Shown in pieces: positions 27,394-35,832 of a stretch of DNA of 49,736 bases. The stretch comes from Chlorobiaceae bacterium. GTDB taxonomy: Bacteria; Bacteroidota; Chlorobiia; Chlorobiales; Chlorobiaceae. A program made the translations under genes and the position numbers. Where the stretch lies: contig JAAXWL010000008.1 in the NCBI GenBank assembly GCA_013334975.1, forward strand, positions 1 to 49,736, in the 5' to 3' direction. The notes beneath the pieces were generated by a model. It had not been told where the DNA came from. It searched no databases and saw only the letters and a program-made list of their open reading frames with translations. The stretch's first letter is position 1, and each line of letters begins with the position of its first letter.

Positions 27394-28424
27394 GCGCTGA
27401 CCTCTCCGATTTTCATGGCCTCTCGAACTTCCCGCATGGTTTCGCCAGCGATGGTTCGGGCCTTCTGTTCCCCTTCATGCAGAATCGCTTTCACCAAATC
27501 AGGGCGCTCTTCGTAGTAACGGCGCTTTTCAAGGATAGGGGCCAGCTCTGACGAGATGTTTGCCGCGCACATCTTCTTGCAGTCAACACAGCCGAGTGCG
27601 CCGGAGCGGCAACCCTCTTCGATCGTGGAAAGCTGCTCGATACTGCTGAATTTCTGATGGTAGCTGTAGACTAAGCACACCTCGGGGCGGCCCGGATCGT
27701 TGCGGCGAACCTTTTGGGTATCGGTCACAGCGGGGCGCATCTTTTTCATCACTTCGTCGGGGCCGTCGGAAAGCAGGATGGTGTTTCCCAGCGACTTGGA
27801 CATCTTTGCTTTTCCGTCAAGTCCGACCAGACGGGCGAATTTCGTGATCTTGGGCTCTGGTTCAGGGAAGACATCGCCCAACTGAGGATGCTGGTAGTGG
27901 CTGTTGAATTTCCGGGCGATCTCTCGGGTGATCTCGACGTGCGGAATCTGATCTTCACCGACCGGCACCACGTCGCCTTTATAGAGCAGGATGTCGGCAG
28001 CCTGCAAGACCGGATAACCGAGGTGGCCGTAAACCAGCGAATCCATGTTCAGGTCGCGTACCTGCTCCTTCAGCGTCGGGTTTCGTTCAAGCCGTGCCGT
28101 GGTGATAAGCATCGAGAAGATGAGGAACAGTTCAGCGTGCTCCTTGACCTGTGACTGGCGGAAAACCGGGCTTTTTTCGGGATCGACACCCGCAGCGAGC
28201 CAATCGGTCAGCATATCGATGGAGTGACCATAGAGGCCCGAGGTATCGAGCGAGGTGGTCAGGCTGTGGTAATCGGCGATCAGGAAGCAAGTTTGGTATG
28301 CCCGGCTACCGTCGGGAAGCAGCAGATTCTGCTGGGTGATCCAGTTTTCAAGTGCTCCTGTGTAATGGCCAAGGTGCAGCATGCCTGTGGGCCGCATCCC
28401 GCTTAAGATTCTTTGTGTCGACAT
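27390..28424 (-). CDS. trpS: Tryptophanyl-tRNA synthetase
   Basis: Class I synthetase charging tRNA-Trp. The 344-residue protein starts MSTQRILSGMRPTGMLHLGH, with the HIGH equivalent HLGH at 17-20, and carries KMSKSLGN in the catalytic loop. YGHLGYPVLQAADILLY, DQIPHVEITREIA and FPEPEPKI are typical of TrpRS. The frame is open upstream to 28487, but the conserved N-terminus starts at the ATG at 28424. First gene of the operon on the minus strand. Confidence 0.97.
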   Translation of the reverse strand: MSTQRILSGMRPTGMLHLGHYTGALENWITQQNLLLPDGSRAYQTCFLIADYHSLTTSLDTSGLYGHSIDMLTDWLAAGVDPEKSPVFRQSQVKEHAELFLIFSMLITTARLERNPTLKEQVRDLNMDSLVYGHLGYPVLQAADILLYKGDVVPVGEDQIPHVEITREIARKFNSHYQHPQLGDVFPEPEPKITKFARLVGLDGKAKMSKSLGNTILLSDGPDEVMKKMRPAVTDTQKVRRNDPGRPEVCLVYSYHQKFSSIEQLSTIEEGCRSGALGCVDCKKMCAANISSELAPILEKRRYYEERPDLVKAILHEGEQKARTIAGETMREVREAMKIGEVSA

Positions 28425-28669
28425 GGGTGCCGGTTTTCTTGCTTCTGCCGTGAAGAGGGTGCCAGGCCAGGAGGCCGAACCGTTCACGAAAGAAAAAAAT
28501 GAGATGTTCAGAGGTGGATGTACCCCGAAACGCTTTCGAAGTTATAACAGTTGTAACAAAGAAAAAAGCTTTGTTTTTGTATTTTACCTTCAGAAAGCTA
28601 TATTAGGCAACTTGTTTCAGGTAGCGTTGCAGGTGTGCAGCAATTTGAAACAAAACATCATTGATTTTA

Positions 28670-28779
28670 GGAGAGTAAGTCCTATACAGCATTCTCTTGC
28701 CCAACCATGTCAGGTCCGGAAGGAAGCAGCATCCGGTAATGTGAGTGTGTGATATAGTCAGCTTGCTCTCCTTTTTTTT
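28670..28779 (+). ncRNA. ffs: Signal recognition particle RNA, small bacterial type
   Basis: The core AGGTCCGGAAGGAAGCAGC (28712-28730) is the universal SRP domain IV loop that binds Ffh, including the GGAA tetraloop. The outer ends pair: GGAGAGTAAG (28670-28679) with CTTGCTCTCC (28762-28771), followed by eight T as a terminator. The RNA of about 102 bases is the short 4.5S form. Its 5' side lies in the spacer divergent from trpS. Confidence 0.93.
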
Positions 28780-28828
28780 ATTTGATTTTGCATTCTGAAT
28801 CTGAAAAATAACGGTACAGGAGATACCA

Positions 28829-29881
28829 ATGGAAGATAGGGTGATGAAAAAAGCGGAATTTCTGAGGGAGCCGATCCGGCATATCCAGATCAAAAACCAT
28901 AACGTCGTGCCGATGGTCGAAGAGATGGCCGACATGGCCTTCCAGGCCCGGAACCTTGCGCGTGCAGCCTCCATTGTTGACCTGATGCAGCAGGACAAGG
29001 AGTGCGCCGTCATTCTCACCCTTGCCGGTTCGCTTATCAGCGCCGGCCTGAAGCAGGTCATCATCGACATGCTCGATAACAACATGGTGGATGCCATCGT
29101 CTCGACCGGAGCCAACATCGTCGATCAGGACTTTTTTGAAGCCCTCGGCTTCAAACACTGGAAGGGTTCCCAGTTCGCCGACGATTCGGAGCTGCGCGAG
29201 CTTGCCATCGACCGCATCTACGACACGTATATCGACGAGGATGAGCTTCGCGTCTGCGACGATACCATGGCTATCGTTGCCAACTCGATGAAGCCCGGAG
29301 CATACTCCTCCCGAGAATTCATCATCGAGATGGGCAAATACATTGAAGCCAACAACCTCGACAAGAACTCCATCGTCTATAAAGCTTACGAGAAGGGTGT
29401 GCCGATCTTCTGCCCGGCATTCTCAGACTGCTCCGCCGGTTTCGGCCTGGTGCACCACCAGTGGCACAACCCCGATAACCATGTTTCGATCGACTCGGTC
29501 AAAGATTTCCGCGAGCTGACCAGAATCAAAATCGAGAACGACAAGACCGGCATCTTCATGATCGGCGGCGGAGTTCCCAAGAATTTCACGCAGGACATCG
29601 TTGTCGCGGCTGAAGTACTTGGCTACGAGGATGTCTCCATGCACACCTACGCCGTGCAGATCACCGTGGCTGACGAACGTGACGGCGCGCTCTCCGGCTC
29701 GACCCTCAAGGAGGCCAGTTCCTGGGGCAAGGTCGATACCGTCTACGAGCAGATGGTCTTCGCCGAAGCCACCGTCGCCATGCCGCTCATCGCCGGTTAT
29801 GCCTGGCACAAGCGCAACTGGGAGGGCCGACCGGCAAGGAACTTCAACGCCATGCTCGACGCAAAAACCGTCAACGCCTGA
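28829..29881 (+). CDS. Deoxyhypusine synthase-like protein
   Basis: The family transfers the aminobutyl group of spermidine using NAD+. In eukaryotes and archaea the acceptor is a Lys of IF-5A; bacterial homologues may act on small amines (for example as homospermidine synthase). The 350-residue protein has TGANIVDQDFFEALG, GVPIFCPAFSDCSAGFGL, FMIGGGVPKNF, and SSWGKVDT with Lys301 matching the catalytic Lys of the eukaryotic enzyme. No bacterial eIF5A equivalent is expected, so the acceptor is unknown. A good AGGAG site precedes ATG 28829; the transaldolase gene follows after 9 bases. Confidence 0.88.
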   Translation: MEDRVMKKAEFLREPIRHIQIKNHNVVPMVEEMADMAFQARNLARAASIVDLMQQDKECAVILTLAGSLISAGLKQVIIDMLDNNMVDAIVSTGANIVDQDFFEALGFKHWKGSQFADDSELRELAIDRIYDTYIDEDELRVCDDTMAIVANSMKPGAYSSREFIIEMGKYIEANNLDKNSIVYKAYEKGVPIFCPAFSDCSAGFGLVHHQWHNPDNHVSIDSVKDFRELTRIKIENDKTGIFMIGGGVPKNFTQDIVVAAEVLGYEDVSMHTYAVQITVADERDGALSGSTLKEASSWGKVDTVYEQMVFAEATVAMPLIAGYAWHKRNWEGRPARNFNAMLDAKTVNA

Positions 29882-29890
29882 GGAGGCTCT

Positions 29891-30559
29891 ATGAAATTCT
29901 TTATCGACACTGCCAGTCTTGACGAAATCCGCGCCGCTGCCGAACTCGGCGTGCTCGACGGCGTCACGACCAACCCGTCGCTGATCGCCAAGATCGTCAA
30001 GGATCCGGCCAACTTCACCTACAGCGACTTCAAGGAGCACATCGCAAAGATTTGCGACATCGTCGATGGCCCGGTCAGCGCCGAAGTGACCTCGCTGAAA
30101 GCGGACGAGATGATCGTGCAGGGCGAAGAGCTTGCTGCCATCCACAAGAACGTGGTCGTCAAGTGCCCGCTCACCGTCGATGGCCTCAAAGCGATCCGCC
30201 ACTTCTCGCAGAACGGCATCCGAACCAACGCCACGCTGGTCTTCTCGCCCACGCAGGCGCTTCTTGCCGCAAAAGCCGGAGCCGACTTCGTCAGCCCCTT
30301 CGTCGGACGCCTCGACGATGTCAGCACCTCCGGCATGGAGCTGGTGCGACAGATCGTCACCATCTATGACAACTATGGCTACCTCACCGAAGTGATCGTG
30401 GCCAGTGTCCGCAGCCCGATGCACGTCGTCGAATCGGCAATGGCCGGAGCCGACATCGCCACCATCCCTTACAGCGTCATCAAACAGCTCGCCAACCACC
30501 CCCTGACCGACAGCGGCCTGAAGAAATTCATGGAAGACGCCGCCGTCATGAAGCCGTAA
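29891..30559 (+). CDS. tal: Transaldolase (TalC/Fsa-like small form)
   Basis: Transfers a dihydroxyacetone unit between sugar phosphates in the non-oxidative pentose phosphate pathway. The 222-residue single-domain protein has [38 protein letters not shown] with Schiff-base Lys91, [11 protein letters not shown] and PFVGRLDD. Small transaldolases and fructose-6-phosphate aldolases share these motifs; the length and NPSLI form favour transaldolase. A GAGGAGG site precedes ATG 29891. Closed by a terminator. Confidence 0.94.
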   Translation: MKFFIDTASLDEIRAAAELGVLDGVTTNPSLIAKIVKDPANFTYSDFKEHIAKICDIVDGPVSAEVTSLKADEMIVQGEELAAIHKNVVVKCPLTVDGLKAIRHFSQNGIRTNATLVFSPTQALLAAKAGADFVSPFVGRLDDVSTSGMELVRQIVTIYDNYGYLTEVIVASVRSPMHVVESAMAGADIATIPYSVIKQLANHPLTDSGLKKFMEDAAVMKP

Positions 30560-30586
30560 GGCGAGATTGTTTCGGAATTGTCTTTG

Positions 30587-30621
30587 AAAGCCGGAAATGC
30601 CAATCATCTCCGGCTTTTTTT
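30587..30621 (+). terminator. Terminator after transaldolase
   Basis: AAAGCCGGA (30587-30595) pairs with TCCGGCTTT (30609-30617), followed by TTTT. It lies 28 bases after the transaldolase stop. Confidence 0.88.
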
Positions 30622-30657
30622 ATGGGTTGCCGCAATTCTGCCGCTGCGGGTTTATAA

Positions 30658-30697
30658 CCATTTATAGAGGAATGTTCTTATACGCTGCTATAAATGG
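30658..30697. promoter_or_regulatory. Inverted repeat in the spacer before the dinD remnant
   Basis: CCATTTATAG (30658-30667) and CTATAAATGG (30688-30697) are perfect 10-base inverted copies 20 bases apart. The sequence is AT-rich and not followed by T, so an operator is more likely than a terminator. No regulator can be named. Confidence 0.35.
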
Positions 30698-30812
30698 CTA
30701 TAAATGAATTGCGTTGTTCCCTGTTGCTGAAAAGCTGTCAATTATTTACGTTGATTGGTGTGGTCCCGTGCCATCCTTTACCCTCTTGGTCTTACTGTTT
30801 CGTGATTATCTC

Positions 30813-30840
30813 TTGACATTGTCGGGAAGCAGCTTATGTG
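30813..30840 (+). promoter_or_regulatory. Possible sigma-70-type promoter of dinD remnant
   Basis: TTGACA (30813-30818), a 16-base spacer and TATGTG (30835-30840) lie about 32 bases before the ATG at 30872. The -35 box is perfect; the -10 box is weak. Confidence 0.3.
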
Positions 30841-30871
30841 TTGAGCATTTCAACCATTGAATTCCTGAATC

Positions 30872-31441
30872 ATGAAAAAAGAGCAGATTCATTCGCTTAC
30901 CTCTACTTTTGAAGCCTATGCGCGTCAGGCTGAAGCCGGGGTAGAGTTCTGGCTTGCCCGTGACCTTCAGCAACTTCTGGATTATGGAGAGTGGCGTAAT
31001 TTTTGTGCTGTTGTCTCTAAAGCCAAGATCGCCTGCTAAGTATTGGGTTATGCTTTCCATGACCATTTTGTTGACGTCAACAAAATGGTCAATCTTGGGT
31101 CAGGCAGCCAGAGAGAGGTTGATGACATACTTCTTACCAGATATGCGTGCTATCTCATTGCCCAGAAAGGTGATCCCAGGAAGCAGGAAATTGCATTTGC
31201 CCAGACCTGTTTTGCTATACAGACCCGAAGGGCGGAGGTTATCGAGCAGCGCTTGCTTGAGGGGGAACGGGTTTCAGCACGCAGGAAGCTCAGCGAAACG
31301 GAAAAAGAGCTTTCGGGAGTCATTTTCGAACATACCGGAAGCACCGAAAATTTTGCCTTGATACGCAGCAAAGGCGATTTTGCTACCGAGGTTACCATTT
31401 TTGGCGCACCAGAGCTCGTGACCAATAACGGTGAGCGGTAA
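30872..31441 (+). pseudogene. dinD: DinD-family protein (DNA-damage-inducible), disrupted
   Basis: The frame from ATG 30872 matches the DinD N-terminus: FEAYARQAEAGVEFWLARDL, LLDYGEWRNF, VVSKAKIAC. It then meets TAA at 31037-31039. The same frame continues with DinD-like DHFVDVNKMVNLGSGSQREV, LTRYACYLIAQKGDPRKQEI and RRKLSETEKELS, and ends at 31441 after only ~190 codons against about 270-280 in intact homologues. The segment after IRSKGD appears to join sequences that are far apart in normal DinD, so an internal deletion is likely. In enterobacteria DinD is SOS-induced and inhibits RecA. This copy is probably dead; the tail lies 23 bases from the purine-rich repeat of the next element. Confidence 0.82.
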
Positions 31442-31464
31442 CAGCAGAATTGTTTGTTTTGTTG

Positions 31465-31504
31465 AGAAAAGGACGAAAAAGGACATAAGGGACGGAAGAG
31501 GGGA
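31465..31504 (+). repeat. Purine-rich GGAC repeat, left arm of four-helix element
   Basis: AAAAGGACG, AAAAAGGACAT and AAGGGACGG follow one another with a spacing of about 10 bases. A pyrimidine-rich counterpart on the other side of the next gene (32144-32185) makes a loose inverted-repeat pair around it. Confidence 0.55.
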
Positions 31505-31561
31505 TTTTTCATAGCATATTCTATAACCGGCTGGTAGTTTTTGGCCTTAATGCTGACGATG

Positions 31562-32125
31562 ATGGCCAACGACAGGGTTGTGCCTCCGCATGGGGGTTAC
31601 AGGAAGCTGCTTTCATACCGGAAAGCGGAGATTGTCTATGATGCTACCGTGTATTTTACCGGGCGTTTCTATGACCGACGTGACCGGACGGTTGACCAGA
31701 TGGTTCAGGCGGCACGTTCCGGTAAGCAGAATATCATTGAGGGGAGCATGGCATCAGGCACTTCGAAGGAGACGGAGTTGAAGCTGACCAACGTTGCACG
31801 GGCGAGTCTTGAGGAGTTGCAGGAAGATTACCGGGATTTTCTCAGGGTGAAGGGATTGGTGGAGTGGGATGCCCGTCACCCGTATACTTTGCGGTTGCGG
31901 GAGCTGAACCGTCAGCCGGATGCCGATTACGAGACATTCCGGAAAGGCATAGAACATGAAAATCCGGAAATCAGCGCCAATGTGATCCTCGGCCTCATCA
32001 AGGTGTGCTGTTATCTGCTCGACCGGCAGCTTGAAAGCATCGAGCAGGAGTTTCTCGAGCATGGCGGCATTCGAGAGCGAATGACCAAAGCAAGGCTCCA
32101 GAGAAGTTCCGAAAAAGGAAGATAG
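31562..32125 (+). CDS. Four-helix-bundle protein (23S rRNA intervening-sequence / Avd-like family)
   Basis: A 187-residue small cytoplasmic protein. MANDRVVPPHGGYRKLLSYR, QMVQAARSGKQNIIEGSMAS, SKETELKLTNVARASLEELQ and EDYRDFLR match the family of four-helix-bundle proteins first seen in 23S rRNA intervening sequences and related to the Avd accessory protein of diversity-generating retroelements. There is no reverse transcriptase or rRNA gene nearby, so this is an orphan member; function unknown. Start chosen at ATG 31562 (31559 and 31550 are also possible; no clear ribosome site). The gene is bracketed by purine-rich inverted repeats. Confidence 0.85.
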   Translation: MANDRVVPPHGGYRKLLSYRKAEIVYDATVYFTGRFYDRRDRTVDQMVQAARSGKQNIIEGSMASGTSKETELKLTNVARASLEELQEDYRDFLRVKGLVEWDARHPYTLRLRELNRQPDADYETFRKGIEHENPEISANVILGLIKVCCYLLDRQLESIEQEFLEHGGIRERMTKARLQRSSEKGR

Positions 32126-32143
32126 ACCCAAAAAGCTCAGTTT

Positions 32144-32185
32144 CTCGTCAACACTCTTTTCCTCGTCCCTTTCCTTCTCTTCCCC
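32144..32185 (-). repeat. Purine-rich GGAC repeat, right arm (read on minus strand)
   Basis: The plus strand shows CTCGTCAACACTCTTTTCCT then CGTCCCTTTCCTTCTCTTCC, so the minus strand is a purine run with GGGACGAGGAAAAG. It mirrors the left arm at 31465-31504 and closes a unit of about 720 bases that carries only the four-helix gene. Confidence 0.5.
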
Positions 32186-32263
32186 GGGAACCTGCAAGCG
32201 GTACTCTCGGGTTAGTGTTACTGCATGTTATGGCGGAATCACATCGTTGTTGGAGGGTACACT

Positions 32264-33361
32264 ATGGGGGCTTGTCTGAATGATCATCTGAAGCGGTTTG
32301 GCGGGCTGGCGGTTGGCCATGAGGAGGAGCAGAAGCGCTATTTCGCGGAGAAGCGGTTGTATGCGCTGCAAATCGAAACGACCGATGCCTGTCATCAGGG
32401 GTGTATCTACTGCTACGCAGGGTCTACACCTCGTGAGAGTCAAGGGCTTACTTCGGATGAGATTCGTGGATTGCTGAAAGATGCGGCGTCGCTGGAAATC
32501 CGGGCGATCGACTGGCTTGGCGGCGATCCGCTCGTTCGGGACGATTGGTACGAACTGATGCTCTACGCCCGGTCGCTGGGATTAGTCAACAATGTCTGGA
32601 CAAGCGGCCTTCCACTGAAGAACAAAGAGGTTGCGGCGAAGGTGCATGAGGTGAGCGAGGGCGGGTTCGTTTCGGTGCATGTCGACTCCATCACTCCCGA
32701 GGTTTTTGCGAAACTTCACAGGGGCGGGCATCCGCACAACATCGATACGGTTATTGAGGGGGTACGTAATCTGCTTGCACTGGGCAAGTCTGCCGACAGG
32801 ATGATCAACTGCATCACCTATACCTCCGCTCAGGGGCCGGAGGACGCCATCAAGACCATGCGCTGGTGGTTCGACGAACTCGGGCTCCGCACCTGCCTGA
32901 CCATGTTCAACCCCGCAGGTATGGGGGCTGAATGGCGGGCATTCGAGCCGGGACTTGATGAGGTGCAGCAGGTCTATACGGAGCGTGACCGGATCAATTT
33001 CGGCGATGACAACATCTCCATTGCCGCAATGGATACCGACAAATATTACTGTGGCACGATGGCCACAGTTACCTTCACCGGCGAGGTCACGCCCTGCTCG
33101 GTCATTCGCGATGGGGTAGGCAATATCCGGGTGACCCCTTTCCTTGACATCATCACGCAGCATCTCGATACGCTCGTACACGGAAAATTGCACGACGTTG
33201 GCAATCTGCCCGATCCGTGCAATGCCTGCGTCAACAACGCTCACTGCTGGGGATGCCGGGCGAGCGCTTACCATTATAACGGCGATGCCGATGGTCTCGA
33301 TCCGAAATGCTGGCTGATCAGGTCAGCGGGAGAGGGCGCGCCATTTCATCAATCAACATAA
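32264..33361 (+). CDS. Radical SAM/SPASM-domain protein of unknown product
   Basis: A 365-residue radical SAM enzyme. The [4Fe-4S]-SAM motif is CHQGCIYC (Cys43, 47, 50), followed by the GGEP-like WLGGDPL. The C-terminal third has further Cys: a CGTM...TPC pair near 270-285 and CNACVNNAHCWGCRASAY with a last Cys in DPKCW (319-349), the pattern of a SPASM domain holding auxiliary Fe-S clusters. SPASM proteins usually modify peptides, proteins or cofactors. No precursor peptide gene is evident nearby. ATG 32264 follows TGGAGGG; an upstream start at 32225 lacks a site. Its TAA lies in the ribosome site of the methyltransferase, so the two are coupled. Confidence 0.9.
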   Translation: MGACLNDHLKRFGGLAVGHEEEQKRYFAEKRLYALQIETTDACHQGCIYCYAGSTPRESQGLTSDEIRGLLKDAASLEIRAIDWLGGDPLVRDDWYELMLYARSLGLVNNVWTSGLPLKNKEVAAKVHEVSEGGFVSVHVDSITPEVFAKLHRGGHPHNIDTVIEGVRNLLALGKSADRMINCITYTSAQGPEDAIKTMRWWFDELGLRTCLTMFNPAGMGAEWRAFEPGLDEVQQVYTERDRINFGDDNISIAAMDTDKYYCGTMATVTFTGEVTPCSVIRDGVGNIRVTPFLDIITQHLDTLVHGKLHDVGNLPDPCNACVNNAHCWGCRASAYHYNGDADGLDPKCWLIRSAGEGAPFHQST

Positions 33362-33371
33362 GGTGATTAAC

Positions 33372-34169
33372 ATGACCAGAAGAAAACTCGATGTTACCAT
33401 CGGCAATGTCAGTGAAGTCTATGACGGAGCCGGAGGAATCCTGTGGGAGATGCTTATGGGTGAACAGATCCATGTTGGTGCGGAGCAGGAGACCGACACG
33501 CTTGCCGGAAAGGCCGGCGTCACTGCCGGGACTCACCTGCTCGACGTGTGCAGCGCCCTCGGCGGGCCGGCCCGTCATCTTGCCCGACGCTACGGCTGCC
33601 GGGTGACTGGTCTTGATGCGACCCGAAAAATGCACGAAGAGGCGATACGCCGCACTCATGAGGCCGGACTGGAGGAGCGGCTCGACTTCCGGCTGGGTAA
33701 TGCGCTCGACATGCCGTTTCAGGCAGGAAGCTTCGATGTGGTGTGGGGGCAGGATGCCTGGTGCTACATCACCGACAAAAAGCGGCTCATCGAAGAGTGC
33801 GCCCGCGTGCTGAAACCGGGAGGCGTTCTCGCCTTCACCGACTGGCTGGAGACCGGCCCTATGAGCGACGGTGAGTGCTCAGCGCTGAATACCTTCATGG
33901 TGTTTCCCTACATGGAGACGCTCGATGGCTATGCTGCTCTGTCTGAAGCTGCCGGGCTGACGGTTGTCGAGAAGGAGGATTTGTCACCCGATTTCGCAAC
34001 GCATATTCAGCACTACCTCGAAGAGGTGCAGCAAACCTATCGGGAGGCGATTGTGAGCAACTATGGCCAGGAGATGTACGATGCGGTTGAACAAGGCATC
34101 ACCCTCTGGCGCGACGCTTCAGCAGAGGGTAAAGTTGGCCGGGGAAGGATTGTAGCCAGAAAAGAGTGA
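33372..34169 (+). CDS. SAM-dependent methyltransferase (class I)
   Basis: A 265-residue methyltransferase with motif I HLLDVCSALGGPARHLA (about 55-71), the acidic GLDATRKM after strand 2, and FDVVWGQDAWCYI for motif IV/post. Overall it resembles sarcosine/dimethylglycine and phosphoethanolamine N-methyltransferases, but the substrate is not known. GTG 33363 opens the frame, but ATG 33372 has TAAGGTG at suitable spacing. Coupled to the radical SAM gene, so the two probably act on the same molecule. Confidence 0.9.
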   Translation: MTRRKLDVTIGNVSEVYDGAGGILWEMLMGEQIHVGAEQETDTLAGKAGVTAGTHLLDVCSALGGPARHLARRYGCRVTGLDATRKMHEEAIRRTHEAGLEERLDFRLGNALDMPFQAGSFDVVWGQDAWCYITDKKRLIEECARVLKPGGVLAFTDWLETGPMSDGECSALNTFMVFPYMETLDGYAALSEAAGLTVVEKEDLSPDFATHIQHYLEEVQQTYREAIVSNYGQEMYDAVEQGITLWRDASAEGKVGRGRIVARKE

Positions 34170-34181
34170 GGAGGGGGTAAG

Positions 34182-34229
34182 AGAAGAAAGGGACCCAAAG
34201 GAGATAAGGGACTGAAGGGGCATGAAAGG
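34182..34229 (+). repeat. Purine-rich GGAC repeat, left arm of second (gene-less) unit
   Basis: AAAGGGACCCAAAGGAGATA continues with AGGGACTGAAGGGGC and ATGAAAGG: GGAC-type words about 10 bases apart, as at 31465. It lies 12 bases after the methyltransferase stop. Confidence 0.5.
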
Positions 34230-34340
34230 AGTATGATCAGCGGCAGTGTGTTGTGTTTAACTCAGATCATGACGACAGGGTTGACCATCCGGGGTTTGCA
34301 GGAATTTCTGTTTTACGCCTCGGCCTTTTTTCTGATTGTT

Positions 34341-34380
34341 TCGTCCCTTGTGTCCTTTTCGTCCTTTTGGTCGTTTCATT
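34341..34380 (-). repeat. Purine-rich GGAC repeat, right arm of second unit (minus strand)
   Basis: The plus strand reads TCGTCCCTTGTGTCCTTTTC then GTCCTTTTGGTCGTTTC; its complement has AAAAGGACGAAAAGGACAC. With the arm at 34182 it encloses about 110 bases that hold no recognisable gene. Confidence 0.5.
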
Positions 34381-34407
34381 TGTTCAAATCACCAGCACTG
34401 AGCAAAG

Positions 34408-34857
34408 ATGACTTCTGATGAAATGATACACGGGATTGTTTCAGCTCTTCCGGGTGTGATACCAAAAGCAAGCTGGGGGGAAATTGCCCTGTTTTACAAC
34501 CCTGGCGGGGCGCTGCCGAATGGCGTCTACTTTTGTACCATCAAGGAGCATGATGGCGAACACGACAAGGCTTCAAACCTGAACCGTGAGGGTGTCTTCA
34601 GGCTTTCTGTTGGAGTTGGTTCAGAAACCTACTCAGAGCTTTTTGGGCAGAGGCCTATCAGACCACCAAAAGGTGGAGTAGTCGCAACCGGTCACGATTT
34701 CGCTGTCCTGAACCGCTTGACGCCCCATCCGGTCTATGCCTGGATGGGTTGGGTGCAGATACTCAGCCCATCAAAAGCGAGTTTCGAGACGATTTATCCG
34801 CTTGTTGAGGAGGCTCACCGCAGAGCCGTGACCAGGTTCAGAAAAAGGATTGGTTGA
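34408..34857 (+). CDS. DUF6194-like protein
   Basis: A 149-residue soluble protein. The series FYNPGGALPNGVYFCTI, NREGVFRLSVGVG, SELFGQRP, LNRLTPHPVYAWMGWVQILS and EEAHRRAV fits my recollection of the uncharacterised DUF6194 family. Function unknown. It starts about 28 bases after the second purine-rich repeat without a strong ribosome site, and is followed 29 bases later by an oxidoreductase gene. Confidence 0.75.
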   Translation: MTSDEMIHGIVSALPGVIPKASWGEIALFYNPGGALPNGVYFCTIKEHDGEHDKASNLNREGVFRLSVGVGSETYSELFGQRPIRPPKGGVVATGHDFAVLNRLTPHPVYAWMGWVQILSPSKASFETIYPLVEEAHRRAVTRFRKRIG

Positions 34858-34886
34858 TATACGATAGATCATGACGGAACACACCT

Positions 34887-35831
34887 GTGAAAGCGATTGT
34901 CTACACCGAATATGGTCCGCCCGAGGTGCTCAGGCTGACTGAGGTTGAGAAGCCTAAGCCAGAAGCGGATGAGATACTGGTTAAAGTCTGTGCGACAACC
35001 GTCACCGCCGGGACTGTTTGGGCCCGAAGCGGCAAATATCCTGATTCCGGACTCTTTACCCTTGCGCTACGACTCATGACTGGACTTCTGAAACCGGGAA
35101 AGAACATTCTGGGCTATGAATTTGCCGGTGAGATCGAAGCGGTTGGCAAAGAGGTACAATCGTTCAGGACTGGAGAGAGGGTTTTTGGGACAACGACCGG
35201 CCTGAAGTCAGGCGCTTACGCTGAATATCTCTGTCTGCCTGCCGAATGGAAACAAGGGGTCGTTGCACGGAAACCCGAGAATATGACATACCGGGAAGCG
35301 GCAGCCGTTCCTGTCGGGGGGATGACTGCGCTGTATCTTCTTCAGAAAGCCAATATCAGGAGAGGGCAACGCATACTGATCTTTGGAGCATCTGGAAGTG
35401 TTGGTACCTTTGCGGTTCAACTGGCGAAACATCACTTCGGCGGGCAGGTGACCGGGGTATGCAGTACCTCAAACCTGGAACTGGTACGCTCACTCGGCGC
35501 CGATAACGTCATCGATTACACCCGGGGCGATTTTCCCCGGAATGGCGACCTCTTCGATATTGTTTTTGATGCTGTCGGGAAACTTTCGCCGTCTGACAGA
35601 AGAAAAATGGTGAAGAAAAAAGGGGTGTCTCTGAGTGTGAACTCTCCGACCTGTGAAAAGAGAGAAGATTTACTTCTTCTGAAAGAGCTTGCTGAAGCAG
35701 GAAAGATTCGCGCGGTTATCGACCGGTGTTATCCGTTGGAGGAGTGCGTTCTGGCACATGAGTATGTCGGGAAAGGACATAAAAAGGGAAATGTGGTTAT
35801 CGCAGTCAGCCCATACTGTAAGTGTCTGTAG
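34887..35831 (+). CDS. MDR-family NAD(P)H:quinone oxidoreductase-like protein
   Basis: A 314-residue medium-chain dehydrogenase/reductase. The N-terminal GroES-like domain starts [20 protein letters not shown] and contains [12 protein letters not shown]; the Rossmann domain has [19 protein letters not shown]. The four structural-zinc Cys of alcohol dehydrogenases are absent, so it belongs to the zinc-free quinone oxidoreductase side. NADPH-dependent reduction of a quinone or enone is likely; substrate unknown. Start is GTG 34887. Confidence 0.88.
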   Translation: MKAIVYTEYGPPEVLRLTEVEKPKPEADEILVKVCATTVTAGTVWARSGKYPDSGLFTLALRLMTGLLKPGKNILGYEFAGEIEAVGKEVQSFRTGERVFGTTTGLKSGAYAEYLCLPAEWKQGVVARKPENMTYREAAAVPVGGMTALYLLQKANIRRGQRILIFGASGSVGTFAVQLAKHHFGGQVTGVCSTSNLELVRSLGADNVIDYTRGDFPRNGDLFDIVFDAVGKLSPSDRRKMVKKKGVSLSVNSPTCEKREDLLLLKELAEAGKIRAVIDRCYPLEECVLAHEYVGKGHKKGNVVIAVSPYCKCL

Positions 35832-35832
35832 T

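Noticed and set aside
32264-33361. Identification of the radical SAM protein as BciD (bacteriochlorophyll e C-7 oxidation)
   Set aside because: The C-terminal SPASM cysteines and the methyltransferase partner do not fit what I know of BciD, and no other bacteriochlorophyll e gene is adjacent.
34233-34418. 61-codon frame between the second pair of purine repeats
   Set aside because: Hydrophobic, low complexity, extends into the repeat arm, no homology visible; probably chance.
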